Source: an uncultured Lachnospiraceae bacterium (GTDB taxonomy: Bacteria; Bacillota; Clostridia; Lachnospirales; Lachnospiraceae). Taken from it: a stretch of DNA of 14,732 nucleotides. Shown here in pieces: positions 1-7,406 of this stretch. The notes beneath the pieces are model-generated. The model searched no databases. It had not been told where the DNA came from and saw nothing but the letters and a program-made list of their open reading frames with translations. The stretch is taken from assembly GCA_947565255.1 (NCBI GenBank), contig CANOFI010000021.1, positions 1-14,732 on the forward strand, written 5' to 3'. The stretch's first letter is position 1; every line of letters starts with the position of its first letter. The translations under genes were made by a program, and so were the position numbers.

Positions 1-30
1 TATTAAAGAGTAAACGTGTAGCAAAGGTGA

Positions 31-645
31 TTGCGATGGCTATTGCACAATTTGAAGCTGCAGGCAGGAGAAAATAAGCTGGATATCAGAATTACAGATA
101 AAGACGGCAGATATGCAGACTACCGGTATATCATATGGTGCAACTGGGTAAAAGATGGGGACCCCATTGGAACAGCGGTTATTTCCGTAGATGCGGATGT
201 ACTGGGAATCGGATTTCTGCTGGAGCGGACGGAGGTGACGGTTTACCAGGGAGAGCCGTTGTCCTTTGTGATTCAGAGGGCGCTTGAGGAAGCAGGATTT
301 TTTGTGGAACATAACGGAACCCTGGAATCGGGCTTTTATCTGTCAAGGATTATCCGGGACGGTATTGGACGGGATGTGGAAATTCCGGGTGAGCTGGTGG
401 ATGCAATTAACGACGACGGGCTGGAATGGAAAGAACAGCGTTTTGAAGACAGCTTAGGGGAATATGATTATTGTCAGGGCTCCGGCTGGGTATATTCGGT
501 CAACGGACATTTTACCAATTACTCGCCGTCCCAGTGCTTTTTGAAGGACAAAGATGCTGTGCGGGTTCGCTATACGCTTGCATATGGAAGAGATGTGGGT
601 TCGGGAATGGAAGGAAAGAACTATGGCATTGTATGGCTGCAGTAA
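31..645 (+). CDS. Secreted DUF4430 (transcobalamin C-terminal-like) protein, 3' part, probably frameshifted at its start
   Basis: The open frame gives 204 residues with no signal peptide and no membrane anchor, so the real N-terminus lies upstream of the window. Residues about 8-36 look like the end of an Ig/cadherin-like surface domain (LQAGENKLDIRITDKDGRY). Residues about 50-190 match the DUF4430 beta domain, with the hallmark GSGWVYSVNG at 150-159, then LKDKD and YTLAYGRDVG. DUF4430 is related to the C-terminal cobalamin-binding domain of transcobalamin and intrinsic factor. The frame is closed upstream by TAA (4-6), TAG (19-21) and TGA (28-30), and the only start near the left edge is a TTG with no usable Shine-Dalgarno. 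Codons that would continue the Ig-like domain appear in the other two frames at 3-26 and 23-52. I therefore read this as an interrupted or mis-sequenced gene rather than a true start. A gene for an exported alpha/alpha-barrel protein follows 78 bp downstream. DUF4430 identity is fairly sure; its ligand is inferred. Confidence 0.72.
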   Translation: MRWLLHNLKLQAGENKLDIRITDKDGRYADYRYIIWCNWVKDGDPIGTAVISVDADVLGIGFLLERTEVTVYQGEPLSFVIQRALEEAGFFVEHNGTLESGFYLSRIIRDGIGRDVEIPGELVDAINDDGLEWKEQRFEDSLGEYDYCQGSGWVYSVNGHFTNYSPSQCFLKDKDAVRVRYTLAYGRDVGSGMEGKNYGIVWLQ

Positions 646-723
646 GGGACGCTTTGGCACACATCTGGAAGAAAGTATGATTTAAATACGTTCTGAATGG
701 AACGAGAGGAACAGGTATTTAGA

Positions 724-2277
724 ATGAAAAAAAGAAAAAAATCCCTGCATTTTTCTGTGTTTATTGGAGGCATGTGCATAAGCATGTGGATTGGGGCTGT
801 ATGCCTGCAGCCGGTCCGGGCAGACGGAACATTTGTTCCGAAACAGGAGAACGCCGTATCTGACAAAAAAGAGGATACAAAAGAGGATGTCAGCAGGGAA
901 CAGAGAACGGAAATCAGCGGGAAACAAAAAGAGGAAATAGAGGTTTGTCTGGAAACTGCGAAAAAAATATTTGCCTGGAAAAAAAAGGAGACAAATTCCG
1001 GTCGGCATCTGCTTTCGGGAAAAAATTTAACCCAGGCGGCGCAGGCAGATTTGGACTGGTATGTGCTTGCCATGGCCCGCATTGGGTATGAGGAGGAATG
1101 TGAAGCATATGCGCAGGCAATGAAACAGGAGATTGCTAAGTTGTATGAGCGGGAGGAAAAAATTGACGCAAATCAGGCAACCATCTGGCATCGGCTGATT
1201 CTGACACTGCTTGCCGTGGGAGAAGACCCTGCAAATCTTGCGGGAAATGACGGGAGCCTCATTAATCTGGTGGCAGACGGCATTTATGACCGCGGAAAGA
1301 CTGCTTCCCTGGGACAGCAGGGGTTAAATGGGTATATATGGGGGCTGATTGCCCTGGATTCGATGCCGTATGCTGTGCCGGAGGGCGCATATGACACAAG
1401 AAATTCTATTTTGAAAGCCATTCTGGCGGCTCAGAATGAGGACGGCGGGTTTGGACTGGGCGGCGCGGTTTCGGATGTGGATATGACGGCGATGGCTTTG
1501 CAGGCGCTGGCGCCGTATGAGCTGTATGCCAGACAATTAAAGGGGACGCGGGCGCAGGAGGAAGCAGCGGAGGGAGCAGCAGAGGGAAGAGCTGAGAAAG
1601 CAGCAGCGGAAGAAATAGGGGAAGCAGCAGGGGGAAGGACTGAGGAAGAAACTAATAAAAAACAGAACATCAGTTCTGATATTATTATTGACGAAGTAGA
1701 CACAGCTTTGTATCCACAGATAGAAGAGGCGGTGGACAGGGCACTTTTATATTTGCAGGCACACCAGCAAAAAAACGGCGCCATGGGGAACGCAGGCCAG
1801 GCGGTCCTGGAAAGCACGGCGCAGACGATTGTGGCGTTATCTGCACTGAAAATAGATATTAAAACAGAAACATCCTTTATAAAGGATGGAAAGACACTGC
1901 TGGACGGCCTTCTGTCTTTTCGCTGTGCGGACGGAAGTTTCCGGCATCTGCCCGACGAGGAAGAGGGGAATTCTATTTCGAGTGCACAGGCGGCCTGTGC
2001 GCTGACAGCTTATATACGGGTGCTGTACCGGGCGAACAGTCTTTATGATATGCGCCCGGAGCACACAGCGGTCGGCATGGTGGAAAAAGAAAGCCAGGAG
2101 CCGATGGCAGATTACGGACAGTTAAAGCGGGAGGAACAGGAAAAAACGGATCAAAGCCGGAGGATATTTTTTATTATCATTACGGCGACTGTGCTCGCTG
2201 CAGGTGCGGGCAGTCTGGCAGGGATGAAAAAAAGGCAGAAGAAAAAGGCACGCATGGAGGACGAATGGAATGAATAA
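724..2277 (+). CDS. Membrane-anchored exported alpha/alpha-barrel protein (prenyltransferase/squalene oxidase repeat, transcobalamin N-terminal-like)
   Basis: This 517-residue protein starts with a signal peptide (residues 1-33: KKRKK, a hydrophobic core, then VRA before D34) and ends with one membrane helix (about 481-500) and a Lys/Arg-rich tail (MKKRQKKKAR). That places the bulk outside the cell. Residues about 105-440 carry barrel repeats of the squalene-cyclase/prenyltransferase type, such as QNEDGGFGLGG (237-247) followed by SDVDMTAMALQAL, ESTAQTIVALSAL (363-375) and RCADGSFRHL (400-409). This fold is shared with the N-terminal domain of intrinsic factor and transcobalamin. No terpene-cyclase acid motif (DXDD type) is seen, so binding rather than catalysis is likely. 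Residues 274-315 are an Ala/Glu/Gly-rich insertion that splits the barrel. I chose ATG 724 over ATG 697 because the signal peptide begins there; a GAGAGGA tract lies 13 bases upstream. The stop overlaps the MoxR gene by 8 bp. Ligand binding is inferred. Confidence 0.82.
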   Translation: MKKRKKSLHFSVFIGGMCISMWIGAVCLQPVRADGTFVPKQENAVSDKKEDTKEDVSREQRTEISGKQKEEIEVCLETAKKIFAWKKKETNSGRHLLSGKNLTQAAQADLDWYVLAMARIGYEEECEAYAQAMKQEIAKLYEREEKIDANQATIWHRLILTLLAVGEDPANLAGNDGSLINLVADGIYDRGKTASLGQQGLNGYIWGLIALDSMPYAVPEGAYDTRNSILKAILAAQNEDGGFGLGGAVSDVDMTAMALQALAPYELYARQLKGTRAQEEAAEGAAEGRAEKAAAEEIGEAAGGRTEEETNKKQNISSDIIIDEVDTALYPQIEEAVDRALLYLQAHQQKNGAMGNAGQAVLESTAQTIVALSALKIDIKTETSFIKDGKTLLDGLLSFRCADGSFRHLPDEEEGNSISSAQAACALTAYIRVLYRANSLYDMRPEHTAVGMVEKESQEPMADYGQLKREEQEKTDQSRRIFFIIITATVLAAGAGSLAGMKKRQKKKARMEDEWNE

Positions 2278-3202
2278 GAATGCACAGCAGATTTTAGAGG
2301 AATTGAAACACGTCATTGCGGGAAAGGATGAGATATTAGAAAAGGTTCTGATGGCAATTCTGTCTGGCGGACATGTTCTGCTGGAGGACAACCCCGGAGT
2401 GGGAAAAACAACGCTTGCACTTGCTTTCAGCAGAGTGCTGGGACTGGATTATAAGCGGATACAGTTTACGTCAGACAGCGTTCCTTCGGATATTACGGGG
2501 TTTACTTTTTATGAGCGCCAGAAGGAGGAATTTTTGTACCGTGAGGGGGCGGTGATGACCAATCTGTTGCTGGCGGATGAAATCAACCGGACCTCCAGCC
2601 GCACACAGTCGGCGCTTTTAGAGGTTATGGAGGAAGGACAGGTGACTGTGGACAGTGTGACTTATCCGGTACCGCAGCCGTTTGTTGTTCTGGCAACGCA
2701 GAATCCGGTGGGCGCCGCGGGGACGCAGATGCTTCCGGCGGCACAGTTGGACCGGTTTATGATCCGGCTGAAAATGGGATATCCGGATTTTGAAAGTCAG
2801 GTGCAGATTTTAAAAAGCCGCCACCATGAAAATCCACTGGATCAGGTAAAGGAAGTGGTGACAAAAGAGCAACTGGCGGACATGCAGGAAAAGGTGAGGC
2901 TGGTGCATGTGGAGGACGCCATTTATGAATATATCACGCGGCTGGCAGAAAAGACGAGACAGCATGAACAGGTTCTGCTAGGACTGAGTCCGCGCGGGGC
3001 CCTTGCGGCGGCACAGATGGCCAAGGCCTTCGCCTGTGTAAATGGCAGGGATTACGTTATTCCGCAGGATGTAAAGGCAATTTTTGAAGATACGGCGGGG
3101 CACCGCATTGTGTTAAATAATAAGGCGAAAATAACGGAGACAACAAGTGAATCCGTGATAGGAGGCATTCTGGAAGAAATTCCCATGCCGCTTTGGAAGT
3201 AA
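2270..3202 (+). CDS. MoxR-family AAA+ ATPase
   Basis: A 310-residue cytoplasmic ATPase of normal family length. Visible motifs are Walker A EDNPGVGKTT (39-48), Walker B LLLADEINR (99-107), sensor ATQNP (142-146) and the DRF stretch (161-163) typical of MoxR proteins. The C-terminal lid contains LGLSPRGALAA. MoxR ATPases act as chaperone-like factors, usually encoded beside DUF58 (VWA-related) proteins and membrane transglutaminases, which is exactly the next two genes here. The start ATG lies 8 bp inside the preceding barrel-protein gene, with GGAGG nine bases upstream, so translation is probably coupled. The substrate is unknown; from context it may be the surface barrel/DUF4430 proteins or the downstream membrane proteins. 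Family assignment is very secure. Confidence 0.95.
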   Translation: MNKNAQQILEELKHVIAGKDEILEKVLMAILSGGHVLLEDNPGVGKTTLALAFSRVLGLDYKRIQFTSDSVPSDITGFTFYERQKEEFLYREGAVMTNLLLADEINRTSSRTQSALLEVMEEGQVTVDSVTYPVPQPFVVLATQNPVGAAGTQMLPAAQLDRFMIRLKMGYPDFESQVQILKSRHHENPLDQVKEVVTKEQLADMQEKVRLVHVEDAIYEYITRLAEKTRQHEQVLLGLSPRGALAAAQMAKAFACVNGRDYVIPQDVKAIFEDTAGHRIVLNNKAKITETTSESVIGGILEEIPMPLWK

Positions 3203-3213
3203 AGGGGTATGCT

Positions 3214-4134
3214 ATGGAAATCATTCTGATTGCAGTTGTGTTAACAGAATTAATTGGAATTGTATATAGCCGCTGTGCCGCAAAATACATACAGCTTTCG
3301 CTGAAGCTGCCGGGAACCGTCCAGAAAAAAGAGCGGGCAGAGGGCAAATTGTGCGTATTGTACAAAAAGAAGATATTGTTCGGAAAATTAAAACTATATC
3401 TGCAATTTGAAAACCGGATGAACGGAGAGCAGACAATTATATGTGAAAAGGTGACGGTTGGATGCGGGCAGCAGACAGAAGAAGCGTTTTATGTTCAGGC
3501 ACGCTGCAGCGGAACGGTGCGGTGCAGTATTTTAAGCGTCAGGGTACTGGACTGGTTTGGCCTTACGTATCATAAAATACAAAGCCCCGAACAGGCAGAT
3601 GTGTTGGTTCTTCCGGAGCCGTCTGTGAAGCACCTGGATATTCTTTCGGAATTTCAGAAGGATTTGGAGGGACAGGAATATCTGCCGTCCAGACAGGGGT
3701 ATGACTACAGTGAGCCGTCAGGAATCCGTGAGTATCAGCCCGGCGACAGTATAAAAAGCATCCATTGGAAGCTGACGGGCAGATTTTCGCAGTTGTATGT
3801 AAAAGAGCCGTCTCTTCCTTCGGAGCGCACCATCGTTCTTTTTGCAGAAACCGGGCACAGAAAAAAGCCAGAACCAGAGGAATGCGACCGCCTGGCAGGG
3901 GAGGTTTTTGCCGTATCCGGCCAGCTGGCGGAGCTGGGATTTTCACACCGCGTTGTATGGTATGAGCACGAAAAAGAGCGGATGGTAACTATGGAGGTTG
4001 CCGGGATGGAGGATATAGGGGTCGTGCTGCGCAAATTTACGGCATGCAGGCAGAGACAAACGCCGTACAGTGGAAGAAGCCATTATGAAAAGCTGATGCA
4101 GGGGCAAACGGAGCATGTTTACTATATTGAATAA
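3214..4134 (+). CDS. DUF58 domain-containing membrane protein
   Basis: A 306-residue protein with one N-terminal membrane helix (residues about 2-19) and the DUF58 signature SEPSGIREYQPGDSI at 166-180, followed by IHWKLTGRFSQLYVKEP (183-199). The segment VLDWFGLT (111-118) is also typical of the family. DUF58 proteins are partners of MoxR ATPases; their biochemical role is not settled. I place the start at ATG 3214 because AAAGGGG lies six bases upstream. An in-frame TTG at 3193 would overlap the MoxR gene but has no Shine-Dalgarno. Only one membrane helix precedes the core, where many homologues have two. The last codons (HVYYIE, stop at 4132-4134) lie inside the first unit of a tandem repeat array that runs to the next gene. 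The C-terminal sequence may therefore be shaped by repeat expansion. Confidence 0.9.
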   Translation: MEIILIAVVLTELIGIVYSRCAAKYIQLSLKLPGTVQKKERAEGKLCVLYKKKILFGKLKLYLQFENRMNGEQTIICEKVTVGCGQQTEEAFYVQARCSGTVRCSILSVRVLDWFGLTYHKIQSPEQADVLVLPEPSVKHLDILSEFQKDLEGQEYLPSRQGYDYSEPSGIREYQPGDSIKSIHWKLTGRFSQLYVKEPSLPSERTIVLFAETGHRKKPEPEECDRLAGEVFAVSGQLAELGFSHRVVWYEHEKERMVTMEVAGMEDIGVVLRKFTACRQRQTPYSGRSHYEKLMQGQTEHVYYIE

Positions 4135-4386
4135 ATGAAGGAAAACGAAAGCATGTGTATTGTATGGAAAAAGTGAAAGAAAAAAAAGCATGTGTACTGC
4201 ATGGAATAAATGAAAGAAAACGAAAGCATGTGTATTACATTGCGTAAACGAAGGAAAACAAAAACATGTGTATTTGCATGAAATAAGTGAAGGAAAACGA
4301 AAGCATGTGTATTACATTGCGTAAACGAAGGAAAACGAAAACATGTCTATATTGCATGGAATAAATAAAGGAAAACAAAAGCATGT
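4113..4386 (+). repeat. Tandem array of about seven 37-40 bp repeats between the DUF58 and transglutaminase genes
   Basis: Units begin at a GCATGT or ACATGT hexamer at 4113, 4151, 4188, 4226, 4264, 4303, 4341 and (partial) 4381. Unit lengths are 38, 37, 38, 38, 39, 38 and 40 bp. Each ends in a purine tract of the type AAGGAAAACGAAA. Units at 4226 and 4303 are almost identical through GTGTATTACATTGCGTAAAC, and the pair 4226-4302 resembles the pair 4303-4380, which suggests a later two-unit duplication. The first unit includes the DUF58 stop codon; the last contains the ATG of the transglutaminase gene. Every unit has an ATG preceded by a Shine-Dalgarno-like tract, usually closed by a stop within 6-19 codons. 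There are no unique spacers, so it is not a CRISPR. Confidence 0.9.
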
Positions 4387-6443
4387 CGATTAGAGGAAAG
4401 AAGCAAAGAAAAATAAAAAGCACTTACATACGCGCCGGATTTTTCCATAAGCGGAAAACAATAAAAAAATGGGAAAAAATAGCATGTGCGGCCGCAGGCA
4501 GTTTTTTTGTTCTTTTTTTGCTGCTGTTTAGGCCCTGCGTTCAAAATACGGCTTACCAGCTTTTGAATCAGGGGCTTTCATGGCTCGGAAAGCGTCAGGG
4601 AAAAATCTATCTTTTTTATAAGACAGAGAATAGAACATACGTTCTATTCTGGATAGCAGCCGTGTGGTTTGTCTGTCTGCTCGCATATTTGCTTTACAAG
4701 CGGGGGAGGATGCACTGGCGGTATGCCGCCGTTCAGGGCGCAGCGCTTGCGGCAGTGTTCGGGCTGTGCCTGTTTGCTGCAGATACGAGGTGTTTTTTCC
4801 CTTTGCGGGACGGCATCAAAACGGCAGAAAAAGCACTGGGCAGTTACATCGATGACTGGCGGTACGGCACCAACGAAGCCGCCGGCCTGCCGGAGGGAAA
4901 TTTATGGCGGGCCGGACAAAAAAAGGCAGACAGACAGGAACAGCTTATCGTGACGATGAGTGAACCGCGGGACATGTATCTGCGCGGGTTTGTCGGAAGT
5001 GTGTATGAAGAAGGCGCCTGGAAGCCGATGGAGCATCAAAAAAAGTATAAAAGCCGGGAACTGTTTTACTGGCTGCACCGCAATTCCTTTTACGGACAGA
5101 CACAGCTTGCAGACCTGGCGCAGACAGTATCTTCCGGAAAAGAGGAAAAACCGTCCGAAACGGTTGTCGAGGTTACAAATGTATCAGCAAACCGGCGCTA
5201 TGTGTATCTTCCGTACGAATTAGAAAAAAGCCCGTTTCTGGAGGAAAACAGAATCGGAGACGAGCAGGTTGCGGCACAGGGATTTTTTGGGACGGACACG
5301 TATTATTTTACGATGGATGAGGAAGTCCGGACGGATTATCCGAGGCTTTTGCAAAAGCTGGCATCGGGCAGCAGCGAAAGTACCGCCACGGGCCGGTATC
5401 AGAGCTGCCAGTCACATTACCGGAAATGGGTCTATGCATCCTTTCTGAAGGTGCCGGACCGTTTTCGCCGTCAGTTTTATTCTGTTTTCGGGGAAATGGA
5501 TACAAAAAACGGACGGATAGACGTCAATCAGGCCAGTCAGCTTATTTTGCAGTATCTGAATGACAAAATGGAGTACGAGGCCAGTCCGGGCGTTCCCGAA
5601 AAAAAATATGACCCGTTATTGTATTTTCTGCAGCAGTCGGGGCGCGGATACGACGTACAGTATGCTTCGGCGGCGGCCCTGATGTTCCGGTATATGGGCA
5701 TTCCCGCGCGGTACGTGGAAGGGTTTCTGATTACAAAAGAGACGGCAGAAAAGATGGAGGCCGCAAAGCCGGTTTCGCTGGACGGAAGCTGTGGACATGC
5801 CTGGACAGAAATTTATGTGGACGGCGCCGGGTGGGTACCGTTTGAGGCAGTGCCTGCCATGAGAGACCAGGTGGAGGAGGCGCAGGCGATTGTCCTGGAG
5901 GAATCCGCACAAAACCGGGAAACCGGACAGAGGGAAAGCCAGCCGGATTTGCAAAAAAAAGCTGAAAATGAGCAGGAGGAAGGGCAGAGCGCGCCCGGCG
6001 GTGCGATGACCCAGCAAGAGGAAGAAAAAGAAACACCGGATTTCCTGAAAAAGTATTTGTCTCAAATTGTATTTATTGTTATAATAATTATGATAGTTGT
6101 GATTGTTTTGACAATTTGGACAATAGAGAAAAAGAAGAGACAACTGCGGGCTGCCTTTTCACAGAAGGACAGAAAAGCCGCCTGCCAGGCCATGTTTTCC
6201 TATATTATGAAACGGCTGGAAAAGCGTGGCGTCCGCCTTTCAAAACAATCCGGAATACCGGAGGAATACGAGGCATGCATAAAAAGGCAGATTTGCGCAG
6301 AGTATGCCGATAAATGGAAAGAGGCGTACAGACTGCATGAATATGTGTGCTTTGGCGGGAAGGATATTTCAAAAGAGCAGTATGGACGCATGTGTACGTT
6401 TCTGGAAGATACATTGCGGACATTAAAAAGGAGGAGAACCTGA
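4383..6443 (+). CDS. Membrane transglutaminase-fold protein with a degenerate catalytic triad
   Basis: A 686-residue protein with three N-terminal membrane helices (about 33-50, 86-104, 114-132), a large extracytoplasmic part, a fourth helix (about 561-580) and a charged cytoplasmic tail. This layout is that of TgpA-like transglutaminases encoded with MoxR and DUF58. The core spans about 385-495: YASAAALMFRYMGIPARYVEGF (427-448, conserved), then GHAWTEIYVD (471-480) and GWVPFE (483-488). His472 is present. The Cys expected three residues before the YASA motif is Asp424 (RGYDVQYASA), and the Asp expected after GWVPF is Glu488, so ordinary Cys-protease-like chemistry is unlikely. A Glu/Gln-rich linker (about 500-550) precedes the last helix. 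The start ATG lies inside the last repeat of the upstream array with AAAGGAAAAC about 7 bases upstream. It ends directly against the ecfT start (TGA ATG). Fold and topology are sure; activity is doubtful. Confidence 0.85.
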   Translation: MSIRGKKQRKIKSTYIRAGFFHKRKTIKKWEKIACAAAGSFFVLFLLLFRPCVQNTAYQLLNQGLSWLGKRQGKIYLFYKTENRTYVLFWIAAVWFVCLLAYLLYKRGRMHWRYAAVQGAALAAVFGLCLFAADTRCFFPLRDGIKTAEKALGSYIDDWRYGTNEAAGLPEGNLWRAGQKKADRQEQLIVTMSEPRDMYLRGFVGSVYEEGAWKPMEHQKKYKSRELFYWLHRNSFYGQTQLADLAQTVSSGKEEKPSETVVEVTNVSANRRYVYLPYELEKSPFLEENRIGDEQVAAQGFFGTDTYYFTMDEEVRTDYPRLLQKLASGSSESTATGRYQSCQSHYRKWVYASFLKVPDRFRRQFYSVFGEMDTKNGRIDVNQASQLILQYLNDKMEYEASPGVPEKKYDPLLYFLQQSGRGYDVQYASAAALMFRYMGIPARYVEGFLITKETAEKMEAAKPVSLDGSCGHAWTEIYVDGAGWVPFEAVPAMRDQVEEAQAIVLEESAQNRETGQRESQPDLQKKAENEQEEGQSAPGGAMTQQEEEKETPDFLKKYLSQIVFIVIIIMIVVIVLTIWTIEKKKRQLRAAFSQKDRKAACQAMFSYIMKRLEKRGVRLSKQSGIPEEYEACIKRQICAEYADKWKEAYRLHEYVCFGGKDISKEQYGRMCTFLEDTLRTLKRRRT

Positions 6444-7406
6444 ATGGAACAAGGTATATGGGGACGGTTTGGGGCATTTCACCCGGTTGTGCTGTTTGTT
6501 TATTTTGCCTCTCTGCTCGTTCTGCTTATTTTTCAGTTTCATCCGGTGGTTGCCCTGCTTGGGCTGTCCGGGGGACTGCCGTTTTTGTTTATCATAAAGA
6601 GCGGTTCGAAGATCAAAAAAATGCTGCTGTTTTATCTGTTGTTTTTCTTCGTGCTGACAGTGACAAATCTGTTTTTTACCCACGAAGGACAGACGCCGCT
6701 TTTTTACATCAATGACAAGCCGGTCACATTGGAATCCGGCATTTACGGGGCGGTGATGGCAGCGCTTTTGATTGCGGTGCTCATATGGTGCCAGTGCATG
6801 CAGGTGATTCTGACTTCGGATAAAATTTTGTATCTTATGGGAAAAAGCATACCGCGCACCGCGCTTGTGTTTACGATGTCCTTTCGGTTTCTTCCGCTGT
6901 TTTTAAGGCAGATGAAAAAGATTGCAAGGGCGCAGAAGGCGATGGGCTTATATGCCGGCGACAGCGTGTATGATAAGGCAAAAGGCGGTGTGAGGATTCT
7001 CTCTTCCCTGATTGGATGGTCGCTGGAAAATGCCATGGATACGGCATGTTCGATGAAGGCCAGAGGGTATGGAATCAGAGGACGGAATGATTTTTCCCTG
7101 TTCCGGTTTCGAAAAAGCGACGCCCTCATGCTTGCACTTATTCTTGTCCTGACAGGGACGGTGTTTTTGGGAATTGTAAGACGGGATATCACATTTTCCT
7201 GTTATCCGGCGGTAAGTACAGTTTCCTTTACACTGCCGGCGTGTACGGCGTATGCGGCGTTTGGGATACTGACCTTTCTGCCGTTTTTGACAGAATGCAG
7301 GGAACGAATAAAATGGAAACACCAAAAGGAGAATATACATGATGAACGTGTTGGAGATGCGACAGGTATCTTTTTCTTACCCGGATGCAAAAAAACAGGC
7401 GCTTAA
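6444..7406 (+). CDS. ecfT: ECF transporter transmembrane component EcfT (CbiQ family)
   Basis: This 320-residue integral membrane protein has several hydrophobic segments (about 14-50, 60-78, 102-120, 226-245, 258-285) and the two coupling motifs of EcfT proteins: Ala161-Arg162-Ala163 in MKKIARAQKAMG and Ala206-Arg207-Gly208 in SMKARGYGIRG. In the family these short Arg-centred helices dock into grooves on the ATPase pair and transmit ATP hydrolysis to the substrate-binding S component. The ATG follows the transglutaminase stop with no gap, and AAGGAGG lies about eight bases upstream. The last 22 codons overlap the ecfA gene by 68 bp in another frame. That tail (KENIHDERVG onward) lies beyond the conserved domain and may be a read-through extension. 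Together with the next two genes it forms a full, dedicated ECF importer. Confidence 0.92.
   Translation: MEQGIWGRFGAFHPVVLFVYFASLLVLLIFQFHPVVALLGLSGGLPFLFIIKSGSKIKKMLLFYLLFFFVLTVTNLFFTHEGQTPLFYINDKPVTLESGIYGAVMAALLIAVLIWCQCMQVILTSDKILYLMGKSIPRTALVFTMSFRFLPLFLRQMKKIARAQKAMGLYAGDSVYDKAKGGVRILSSLIGWSLENAMDTACSMKARGYGIRGRNDFSLFRFRKSDALMLALILVLTGTVFLGIVRRDITFSCYPAVSTVSFTLPACTAYAAFGILTFLPFLTECRERIKWKHQKENIHDERVGDATGIFFLPGCKKTGA

Noticed and set aside
621..1082. Minus-strand open frame of 153 codons opposite the barrel-protein gene
   Set aside because: It is low-complexity (Phe/Ser/Cys-rich), has no recognisable domain and lies opposite the signal peptide and linker of a well-supported gene.
724..2277. 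Terpene cyclase or protein prenyltransferase enzyme
   Set aside because: The fold repeats fit, but no catalytic acid motif is seen, the protein is exported and membrane-anchored, and no isoprenoid genes are nearby.
4113..4386. CRISPR array
   Set aside because: The whole 38-bp unit repeats, with no unique spacers between repeats, and no cas gene is present.
4235..4423. Minus-strand open frame of 62 codons rich in Phe, Leu and Met over the repeat array
   Set aside because: It is the complement of the purine-rich repeat units; the periodic peptide follows from the DNA repeat, not from protein selection.
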